DNA of 64,000 bases from Bradyrhizobium sp. SRL28. Its GTDB lineage: Bacteria > Pseudomonadota > Alphaproteobacteria > Rhizobiales > Xanthobacteraceae. Of the stretch, positions 8,767 through 15,778 are shown one piece after another; within the stretch, counting starts at the first letter, position 1; the number at the start of each line of letters is the position of its first letter. The notes below the pieces were generated by a model. It was not told where the DNA came from, ran no database searches, and worked only from the letters and a program-made list of their open reading frames with translations. Where the stretch lies: assembly GCF_018596315.1 (NCBI RefSeq), contig NZ_JAHEAG010000009.1, forward strand, positions 181,454 through 245,453. The letters run 5' to 3'. Made by a program: the position numbers and the translations under genes.

Positions 8767-10881
8767 CTATTCAGCTGCGATGATTTGGGGCCGGTCTTCG
8801 TCTGCGTCGGCGGCGACTTCGTCGTCCTCCGCGAGGAATTCCGGAAGCGCCTCGACGTCCGCGGCCGGACCTTGCTGCGCGTCGTCGATGTCAGGGAGAC
8901 GTAGCGGCTCGGGCAGCCAGCCCGTGCCATCGAGCAAACGCTCGGCCTCCCGCGCCATGTCGCCTTTCTTCAGGTGGTCGATGAGCTGCACCGACGGCAC
9001 ACCCTTGGCCTCGCGCACCGCCTGGAGAATGCGGGGCTTGGTGACGCGGCCAAGGTAGTTATCGGCAGTCGGCTTCCAGCCTGCGGTCACCATGTCGAGC
9101 CCGACAGCGCGAGCCAGGGCATCGGCCTGATCGAGCCGGCGTCGAACGCCGTGGGCGGAGACGCGCCCCTCATTGTACCGGTTGGCGGGTTCGTGAAGTG
9201 CGTTGACCGCGGACGAGGCGCAGTGCGCGAACAGGGCCGCCTGCGCGGTCCCGTCGAGCGCGGCAAGCGCGTCCCACAGGCCGCCCTCCTCCTTGGGCAA
9301 CCGCGCCTTCCATCCATCGTGGCGTGCGTCGATGGCGACAGCCGACGCGCTCTCCTTCAGGCCGGCAGCCTGAGCGGGGAACGTCGGTGTTCGGATCGAG
9401 ATCTCCAGGCAGCCGCTCGACGATGCGAAACGATAGAAGGTCGCCAGCACGAAATTGTGCAGCACCGCCTGGAAGGCGACGGCGGGATTGTTGGCCAGTG
9501 CATCGCGCAGCGCCAGCGTGCGATGCGCCGTCAACTCGGTGACGAGCCGGTCCGGCAGCGGCTTCGCGGCATCGTCATCATCCTCGTCGACTGGCTCAGT
9601 CGGCGCACCACCAACCGTGATGACCGCACGCTGAATCGTACCGGGCTCCCGGTTGTCGACTGTCTCTCCCCCTTCGTCGGCGTCGCTATCGGGGACGTCG
9701 GGCACCTCGTCCTCAGGACGAACGTAGCCGCGGTCGATCGCGAGTACCCCTTCGGCATCGATACTGACGAAGGTGCCGGCACGGGCGATGTCGGCCGGAT
9801 CGTAGATGAGCGATCGAGCTTCAAATACCGAACGCGCCGCCTCGATCTCGCCAAGACGCTGCTCGATCTCGTCAGGCAGTTCGTCGGCGTCCTGATAGTC
9901 GGTCTCGATCCTGGCGTACTCGGCATTCAAGGCGTTGAGCGTCGCCCGCTCCTCCTCCGTTAGTTCAGCCGGCTGACCGTCGAGTTGGCGCAGCCCGTTG
10001 GACTGACCGTAGGGGAAGTCGACGGCAACTGTGATCCACTTCCAGCCCTCGGCCGCGATCGCCTCGGCCTCGATCCTGAGCTTCTCCGAAACCATGCGAT
10101 CGAGCAACGGCACGTCCTGCAGCCAACCTCCGTCATCGTGCTGAAACAAATCGCGCAGCACGACGCCACCCGCCTGCTCGTACGCGTCTAGCCCGACGAA
10201 TTGGGCCCGGCGGTCGGAGGCGCGGACGGTGTGTTCCGTGAGCATCCGGCGGATCTGGTACGGCTCGTCGTTCTGAGAACGGCTCACATTGTCCCAAACC
10301 TGTTCCTGACGCGCATGGTCGCCGGTAACGGAAAAGGCCATGAGCTGCTCCAAGGTCATGCCATCGTCGGCATAGACGTCGTGCAGCTTCGGCGACACCG
10401 ACGCCAGACGCAGGCGCTGCTTGACGATTGCCGGCGTCACGAAATGCCGTGCGGCGATGTCCTCTTCGCTCATGCCGCCATCACGGAGGATCTGGAACGC
10501 ACGGAACTGATCGAGCGGATGCAGGCCGACGCGTTCGTCGTTTTCCGCAAGCGAGTCGTCTTCGGCAATACCGCCGTCCCTGACCACGCAGGGGACCGGT
10601 TGCGTCTTCGCCATGCGCTTCTGCTTCACCAGAAGCTCGAGGGCGCGGTATCGACGCCCGCCCGCAGGCACCTCGAACATGCCGGTCTCCGTGCCGTCGG
10701 CGTCGACGACGGCACGGACGCTGAGGCTTTGCAGCAAGGTGCGCTGCGCGATGCTCTCGGCCAGTTGCTCGATCGAGATGCCCGCCTTGACGCGGCGAAC
10801 ATTCGACTGGCTCAAGACCAGCTTGTTGAAAGGAATGTCCCGGGACGGACTGAGTTTGATCTTCTGAACGGCGCTTGCCAT
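8767..10881 (-). CDS. ParB N-terminal-domain protein
   Basis: A 704-residue protein. Residues about 10-120 form a ParB/sulfiredoxin-type domain: IPFNKLVLSQSNVR, then a box 1-like IEQLAESIAQ, then VPAGGRRYRALELL, the counterpart of the ParB GERR box. A helix-turn-helix-like region follows (MSEEDIAARHFVTPAIVKQR). The remaining 450 residues are acidic and unassigned, much longer than a plasmid ParB (about 300). Chromosomal ParB binds CTP through the GERR region; here that is only an inference. Long ParB-like proteins of this type are common in integrative elements and probably act in transcription or DNA processing rather than segregation, since no parA partner is adjacent. The ATG at 10881 is preceded by GCGGAGAA and a conserved leader hairpin. 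Confidence 0.82.
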   Translation of the reverse strand: MASAVQKIKLSPSRDIPFNKLVLSQSNVRRVKAGISIEQLAESIAQRTLLQSLSVRAVVDADGTETGMFEVPAGGRRYRALELLVKQKRMAKTQPVPCVVRDGGIAEDDSLAENDERVGLHPLDQFRAFQILRDGGMSEEDIAARHFVTPAIVKQRLRLASVSPKLHDVYADDGMTLEQLMAFSVTGDHARQEQVWDNVSRSQNDEPYQIRRMLTEHTVRASDRRAQFVGLDAYEQAGGVVLRDLFQHDDGGWLQDVPLLDRMVSEKLRIEAEAIAAEGWKWITVAVDFPYGQSNGLRQLDGQPAELTEEERATLNALNAEYARIETDYQDADELPDEIEQRLGEIEAARSVFEARSLIYDPADIARAGTFVSIDAEGVLAIDRGYVRPEDEVPDVPDSDADEGGETVDNREPGTIQRAVITVGGAPTEPVDEDDDDAAKPLPDRLVTELTAHRTLALRDALANNPAVAFQAVLHNFVLATFYRFASSSGCLEISIRTPTFPAQAAGLKESASAVAIDARHDGWKARLPKEEGGLWDALAALDGTAQAALFAHCASSAVNALHEPANRYNEGRVSAHGVRRRLDQADALARAVGLDMVTAGWKPTADNYLGRVTKPRILQAVREAKGVPSVQLIDHLKKGDMAREAERLLDGTGWLPEPLRLPDIDDAQQGPAADVEALPEFLAEDDEVAADADEDRPQIIAAE

Positions 10882-10895
10882 GTCGGATTCTCCGC

Positions 10896-10936
10896 GACGG
10901 GCGGCCGAAAGACTCTCTCTCGACCTCCAACCCGTC
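10896..10936 (-). promoter_or_regulatory. Conserved hairpin leader, copy 2 (before the ParB-like gene)
   Basis: The GACGGG/CCCGTC arms (10896-10901 with 10931-10936) enclose a loop that reads GGTCGAGAGAGAG on the minus strand. The 3' arm is followed at once by GCGGAGAA, which contains the ribosome binding site, 15 bases before the ATG at 10881. Arms, loop and Shine-Dalgarno placement match the copy before the ArdC gene. Confidence 0.7.
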
Positions 10937-11009
10937 ACGAACTGCGCCGCCCGCCTCTCACTCTCTGAGGTATCCCCGCCACCGCCAACCTAAGCGGTCG
11001 GCCGATGCA

Positions 11010-11957
11010 CTACGCGGCCTCCTCGCTGCCATCGTCGAAAGAGGCGACCGGCTGTTGCAGAAAGCCGAGCAGGAAATCGGCAACCTTCGACGCCGCGCTC
11101 GCCGCCCGCACGACGGCGCGGTTGTCCTCACGCAGCACCTCGAGCCAGGAGCCGATATAGTCGGCGTGGCGCACGGTCGGCACGATGCCAAGGGTGGCGC
11201 AGACGAATGCGCCCGCCATCTCCGCGACCAGTTCCTCGCGCGCGTAGGATTTGGAGCCGAACGAGCCCGAGAGATCCCGACCGAGCCGGGCAGCCGCTCC
11301 GCTCCAATGCGAAAGTTCGTGGAACGCGGTCCGATGCCAGTTGATCGGCTCGAAATACGCGGCCGGCGGCGGCACCTGCACGAAGTCGCCGGTCTTGTTG
11401 TAGTAGGCCTGTGCGCCGCCGATGCGGAAGTCGGCGCCGGTGGCGGCAATCAAGGCTTCGGCCTGCGGCTCGATCTGATCCGGTGGCGGCGGGACAACCG
11501 AGGCGGCGACGTCCTCGGGCAAATCGCATTGGTCGGTGTTGAAGAGAGTGAAGCGCTTGAGGAACGGGATCGTGTCCGGCTCTTCCCCGGTCTCTGCGGC
11601 ATGCTGGCGCTCGCCCGGGGGAACGAAGCGATCGGCATAGACGACGGTGGTTCCCCGCTCTCCCTTCCTGACATGGCCGCCGAGCCCGAGCGCCTGGCGA
11701 AACGTCAGCCAGCTCTGGCCGGAGAAGTGGTTTTCAATAACGGCACCCCACAAAATCAGCACGTTGATTCCGGAATAACCGCGCTGCGTCGAAGCATTGC
11801 GCGGCATGGCGAGCGGCGCCTTGATCGCCGCCGTCCCCCATGGCTGCACCCATGGGATGCGGCCGGCCTCCAGTTCGGCGATGATCTTGTCGGTGATTTC
11901 GGTGTAAAGGCTGGCTCGATCCTGACTGGCGCGCGCGTATGATTTCTGGCTGAACAT
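11010..11957 (-). CDS. ArdC-like antirestriction protein with zincin domain
   Basis: A 315-residue ArdC-family protein. The N-terminal domain (about 10-140) matches ArdC: LYTEITDKIIAELEAG, then PWVQPWG, then RGYSGINVLILW. The C-terminal domain is a zincin-like metallopeptidase with HELSHW (around residue 217) and a downstream glutamate in YAREELVAEMAG, the HExxH...E arrangement with a variant third position. ArdC proteins bind single-stranded DNA and protect incoming DNA during conjugation (known for plasmid ArdC). The ATG at 11957 has GCGGAGAA upstream and a hairpin leader (11971-12011). It is the most upstream gene of the leftward backbone set. Confidence 0.9.
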   Translation of the reverse strand: MFSQKSYARASQDRASLYTEITDKIIAELEAGRIPWVQPWGTAAIKAPLAMPRNASTQRGYSGINVLILWGAVIENHFSGQSWLTFRQALGLGGHVRKGERGTTVVYADRFVPPGERQHAAETGEEPDTIPFLKRFTLFNTDQCDLPEDVAASVVPPPPDQIEPQAEALIAATGADFRIGGAQAYYNKTGDFVQVPPPAAYFEPINWHRTAFHELSHWSGAAARLGRDLSGSFGSKSYAREELVAEMAGAFVCATLGIVPTVRHADYIGSWLEVLREDNRAVVRAASAASKVADFLLGFLQQPVASFDDGSEEAA

Positions 11958-11970
11958 CGCGGTTCTCCGC

Positions 11971-12011
11971 GACGGGCGCCGGAAGCCTCTCTCCCGACCA
12001 CTCGACCCGTC
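11971..12011 (-). promoter_or_regulatory. Conserved hairpin leader, copy 3 (before the ArdC gene)
   Basis: GACGGG (11971-11976) pairs with CCCGTC (12006-12011). The apical sequence on the minus strand is GGTCGGGAGAGAG, one base different from copy 2, and GCGGAGAA follows the 3' arm directly. Sequence further upstream (GAGAGTGAGAGG) is also shared with copy 2. Confidence 0.7.
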
Positions 12012-12309
12012 ACGACGAAGCCGGTCTGCCCTCTCACTCTCAATCTCGATGACGGGCGCACTGCGCCTGAAGGCTCGGTAGATTTCGAACCGGATGCACC
12101 CACGTATCTCGGTCGGTCTGGACGCGCTGCTGCTCCAAATGCCGATGGTTGTGACGGCGCGCCCAAGCTTGCGCGAGGGCTCACGCGTGTGATTAACGGG
12201 GCTGATGTGGCGGGTCGGGTCAGGAAGCTTTGCGCGCGAGGTGCGGAGGTCCGGTCATCAACATAGAAGAGAAGTGTATGGGCGGAGCGAAAGCGGAGAC
12301 CACTCACGG

Positions 12310-12421
12310 GTCGCGAGACCCGGCTAAAAAAGGCACCCGCAGGAGGGTCAGCATAGCGCCGACGCGTAGCCGCGGGACCCGGGACCGAGTGCAGTCGCGA
12401 GACCGGTTAAAAAGGCACCCG
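12310..12421. repeat. Direct repeat pair GTCGCGAGACC..TAAAAAGGCACCCG
   Basis: The copies are at 12310-12339 and 12394-12421, 84 bases apart. They differ by small changes in the middle (CCGGCTAAAAAA versus CGGTTAAAAA). Both end in GGCACCCG. They lie upstream of the leftward backbone genes and could be operator or iteron-like sites; this is inference. Confidence 0.5.
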
Positions 12422-12505
12422 AGCGCGGGGCAGTGATAGCGACGCCGGAATGAAATGACGGCGGGACCCGAGAGCGAGTGCCTCCGGCGAGCGACTCGTT
12501 ATTCT

Positions 12506-12590
12506 GCGCGAGGGATCGAAGCCGCATGGCCGAGACGCTGCGCGGCTCGGTTCACGAGAGCCCGGTGCGGCGACAGCCGCACGCGCAAAG
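12506..12590 (+). repeat. Intergenic repeat of the GCGCGAGGGATCG family
   Basis: This begins GCGCGAGGGATCG and continues with CCGCATGGCCGAGACG and a CGGCTCG stretch. Related copies occur at 35944 and 37081. Sequences of this pattern are, from memory, abundant between genes in Bradyrhizobium chromosomes. Confidence 0.5.
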
Positions 12591-12910
12591 ACGAGAAGCA
12601 GCAACAACGTGAGCTCGGGAAATGCGGATATCCTCACGAGCGCTTTTTTGCGGGTGATAGATCCGGATCTGACCATCGGAAACGCTTCTTCAGTTCTCCG
12701 CCTACTCAAGCACCCTTGCCGGGTGGCAAATTCGGCCTTCGAACACCACAAGTGTGTTTCGGCGTGGGGTTTGGACGCCTATCGGCGCCGGGGTCACCGT
12801 TCCCACATCAATAAAGTCAAGACTTTAGATCCGCGCGTGCGGCGATTGAGGGGTCAACTTCGATCAGCATTCACACTATGGGGCACCTGGGGTGTTTCCA
12901 GGAGAATGTA

Positions 12911-13114
12911 ATGCCCGACCAATGTTCCGAGCTCGTCGAGATTTCGAAGCTCAATGGCGATTTCAGGAGAAACTACGGCAAGATCTTGGGCGCGATTCTC
13001 TATCTACGTTCCGTCAGCGCCGCGCGTGGACGTTCTTCGTTTTGGGCCGGCATGGTTTCCTTCGCTTGTTCGTTCGCGTTGGCTTGGATGGCGCGGCATG
13101 GCTGGACGATTTGA
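12911..13114 (+). CDS. Possible small protein convergent with the recombinase
   Basis: A 67-residue open frame. The ATG at 12911 is well placed after CCAGGAGAATGTA, an AGGAG site seven bases upstream. The first 30 residues (MPDQCSELVEISKLNGDF...) look like ordinary protein. The last half is antisense to the recombinase 3' end and contains a hydrophobic run. It may be the 5' remnant of a gene cut by insertion of the recombinase region. I do not recognise it, and the overlap of about 100 bases argues for caution. Confidence 0.3.
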   Translation: MPDQCSELVEISKLNGDFRRNYGKILGAILYLRSVSAARGRSSFWAGMVSFACSFALAWMARHGWTI

Positions 13115-14675
13115 ATTTCGCTTCGATGTTCCGAATAAGTTCGTTCATAGTATCTGCGCAAACGGCCTTGTGGCGGGCCAAAGCCCCATCTGAAAGCGTT
13201 AGATAAGGCTTCGCAGTATCTGCTGCGGGCAACAGCACATAGTCTTGAACCACCTTGTTGGACTCCTTCAGCCGCAAGAAAACACACAACTTGGTCCGTT
13301 CCTTTCTCAGGTGGGCTCTCCACAGAGCAACATGGTTTGGGGTCCTCCGCGCCATTCGCCGGACCACCTGAAACGAGATGATCTTGCTTCCGTGCCGTGC
13401 AAGCCCTGCACCATCGTCAGTGAGATTCAACCGAATCCCGAGATCGATCTTCAGCGCCTCCGCAACCTGCGCTGCCAGCTTTGACAGAAGCTCGGACCAA
13501 TGATCTCGCACGTCAAACCATTCGCAGTCACGGGACCCTTGATAACCGATGAGCGCGTAGGCTTTCCGTAGCGAACCAAAATGCTTGATGTAGCATGCGA
13601 CGGAAGGGAGACCGGGCGCGCTTTTAATGATGCGGGTCGTGAGTCTTCCTTTTCGACCGAGCGTCAAGCGGAGTCTCCGCAGCATCTGATCTTCCGGGAT
13701 CGAGATGTACCGTTCAGCCATGATCTTCTGAGCACGTGCAAAAAGGTCCTGGTCGATCACCGGCGGCACCACTCCTGGGCTCCGAATCCACAAATGATCG
13801 GGATTGTTTACTTGCGTTTGGCCGAGACGACGGGACGTTCGGTTGTAGACGAGATTGCCGATACAGTTTTCGTTCCTGAGAATAGAATGGACCATGATGT
13901 AGGTCCAAGGTCGCCCATGGTGATTGGCTATGCTCCCTCGATTGAGCTGCCGTGCGATTTCGACGTCGGTCTTCCGCTCCATAACGAACTGCTGGAATAT
14001 CCATCTTACGACCGCCATCTCTTCGTCGGACCCGAGCCGAAGCCGCACACGGTCTATTTTCAGCGCCTTGTATTCGCCCTTCGCCAACTTGCCTTTCGAG
14101 CGTTGCTGCTCATCGACCATCTCCCTGCCGAGCCCGAACGTGAGCGGGCCACCAACACGATAGCCAAGGCTCGCTATCCGGCAGTGACCGGTGTGCACCT
14201 TGACACCAAGCTCCCGGCTGAACTCGGCCGCCATTACGCGCTTGATGTTCTTTAGGATGCTCGACAGAAGGCTTCCGTCGTTTTCGAATTGTTCAGCGCA
14301 ATAGACGACCTTGACGCCGCTTCGCTTGCAGACGAACTCATAATGCGCGCTTTCATCGACATCCTGGAAGCGTCCCCATCGGCTGACGTCGTAAACCAGA
14401 ACGTGCTCAAAGTCCGTGTTTCCTGATTGAACATCCTTGATGAGTTCGGCAAGGGCAGGCCGACGGTTGATCCTCACTCCGCTGCGCCCTTCGTCGACAT
14501 AAGTCCGAACGATGGTAAGGTTTCGTTGCTGCGCGTATGCCGCGATAGCGGCCGCCTGGTTCTGGGTCGAATAGCGCTGAAGATCGGTGGACATTCGAAC
14601 ATATTGCGCCGCGCGAAGAGCCTTCTGGGCTTTTGCCAGTTGCGTATTGCGGCGGACGACGAGCGCATTGACCAT
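13014..14675 (-). CDS. Large serine recombinase
   Basis: A 553-residue site-specific recombinase. The N-terminal resolvase domain (about 20-165) shows AQYVRMSTDLQ with the catalytic serine near residue 28, then DEGRSGVRINRRPAL and VYDVSRWGRF. The recombinase domain and a C-terminal region follow; the C-terminus is strongly basic. The length fits large serine integrases or invertases of phages and integrative elements. No cognate attachment repeat was identified nearby. The region has lower GC than the backbone genes, which suggests separate acquisition. The start at 14675 leaves a basic 20-residue lead before the catalytic domain. Confidence 0.9.
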   Translation of the reverse strand: MVNALVVRRNTQLAKAQKALRAAQYVRMSTDLQRYSTQNQAAAIAAYAQQRNLTIVRTYVDEGRSGVRINRRPALAELIKDVQSGNTDFEHVLVYDVSRWGRFQDVDESAHYEFVCKRSGVKVVYCAEQFENDGSLLSSILKNIKRVMAAEFSRELGVKVHTGHCRIASLGYRVGGPLTFGLGREMVDEQQRSKGKLAKGEYKALKIDRVRLRLGSDEEMAVVRWIFQQFVMERKTDVEIARQLNRGSIANHHGRPWTYIMVHSILRNENCIGNLVYNRTSRRLGQTQVNNPDHLWIRSPGVVPPVIDQDLFARAQKIMAERYISIPEDQMLRRLRLTLGRKGRLTTRIIKSAPGLPSVACYIKHFGSLRKAYALIGYQGSRDCEWFDVRDHWSELLSKLAAQVAEALKIDLGIRLNLTDDGAGLARHGSKIISFQVVRRMARRTPNHVALWRAHLRKERTKLCVFLRLKESNKVVQDYVLLPAADTAKPYLTLSDGALARHKAVCADTMNELIRNIEAKFKSSSHAAPSKPTRTNKRRKPCRPKTKNVHARR

Positions 14676-14882
14676 GGACTTACCTCGATCACTCGGCTCG
14701 CGGGTAATCCAATCCTCGAACCGGCTTCAGGGCAAGGGCCGCCGGTTCACGCTGGCAGGGCCGTAGGCATTGGAAATCCCGCCAAGTTGGCCGCTTCTGC
14801 CGCGCGGCAAGGGCGAACGAGCCCGAACGATAAACACTTGAAGTGGACCGCTGACCTTCGCTCGTGCGTGCCGCTACAGAAA

Positions 14883-15497
14883 CTACCCCCGCGCGCGCCG
14901 CAGCGCGGCTTCCAATCGCTCCTTCTCCTTATCCCAGCGGGCTTCTTCGGTTTGCGATCTCTTCTCAAGAGCCTCGACCTCGGCCTGGATGGCGGCGGCC
15001 CGCTTCGCGTGCTCCTGCTCGGCCTTGTCCAACGCGGCCTGCGCCTTGTTGATGGCCTGCTGCCGGCGTTCACGGTCCTTTTGCCTGGCGGCCTCTTCCT
15101 TCGCCCGTTCAAGCTCGCGGCTCCTCCGTTCCCGTTCGTAGTCGAAAGCGGCCTTTCGTTCCGCAACCTTATCGACGGGGCGAGAGGAAGGCTTTTTCGC
15201 CTTTGGGCCTTTCGACTTGCGGGCGGCTTTCGTTGGTCCTCCGCCGCCAAGATCGGTGGGCAGCTCCGCATGTTCGCTGAAAGGTCGGTCGGTGCCAACC
15301 GGGCGCCTGAGGACGACGCCGGGCTTTGCCAGGGTCGCGGCGATGACGTCCGGATCGTGGCTTTCCTTCGCCGCGCCCTGGTGGAAGAGATTGCTGTCGG
15401 CGCCCCACGCTTCCAGCGCCGCCTTCATGGAGGGAGCGGCCATCGCCAGATCGAAGAAGCCCAGCGAAGTCTGGTAGGTCTTCAGTTTTTTAGCCAT
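14883..15497 (-). CDS. Coiled-coil protein (often annotated TolA-like)
   Basis: A 204-residue protein. It begins MAKKLKTYQTSLGFFDLAMA, a start I recall in rhizobial genomes next to AddB/AddA-like genes, though not verified here. Residues about 110-200 are an uninterrupted lysine/glutamate/arginine-rich coiled coil (REEAARQKDRERRQQAINK type), which is why such proteins get labelled TolA-like by composition. There is no signal peptide, so the envelope label is doubtful. I chose the ATG at 15497 since upstream in-frame codons are poor. It is divergent from the nuclease-helicase pair at 15779-21753, and a functional link with that pair is inference. Confidence 0.65.
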   Translation of the reverse strand: MAKKLKTYQTSLGFFDLAMAAPSMKAALEAWGADSNLFHQGAAKESHDPDVIAATLAKPGVVLRRPVGTDRPFSEHAELPTDLGGGGPTKAARKSKGPKAKKPSSRPVDKVAERKAAFDYERERRSRELERAKEEAARQKDRERRQQAINKAQAALDKAEQEHAKRAAAIQAEVEALEKRSQTEEARWDKEKERLEAALRRARG

Positions 15498-15778
15498 GCG
15501 ATGTCTACCGTGGGAGCAACGACTGCCCAAGCCAAGCATAGAGCGCGGCCGGTCCGGAATATAGCTCGACCATTCGGTTGCTCGCAGCCGGTCCTGGCTG
15601 ATCCCGCCGCGGAGGCCGCCGATGGTCGCGATCTTGGAGATAGATTGCGCCCGTCACTGACGACTGCGATGAAGGCGTGGGAAGCTGTGACCGGGTAGCC
15701 TTTGACTCCACTTTTCATCCGATAATCGACTAAGACTACGAGCACTCCCATCGGCCTTGAAAAAAGGGGCATGAGCAG

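Larger units (their letters stand above)
12012..12910. other. Long non-coding stretch with repeats
   Basis: About 900 bases without a convincing gene. It holds the upstream part of the ArdC leader, a pair of near-identical direct repeats (12310-12339 and 12394-12421), and a copy of a genome-type intergenic repeat (from 12506). A hydrophobic frame on the minus strand (down from 12751) is read largely from that repeat and is not accepted as a gene. Confidence 0.55.

Noticed and set aside
12407..12751. Minus-strand frame with a hydrophobic LLLLLVFARAAVAA run resembling a signal peptide
   Set aside because: Its second half is read from the GCGCGAGGGATCG-type repeat, and there is no family match or good start.
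15505..15772. Minus-strand frames in the gap between the coiled-coil gene and the AddB-like gene
   Set aside because: Three overlapping frames each give short plausible segments but none is continuous. If a gene existed it is decayed.
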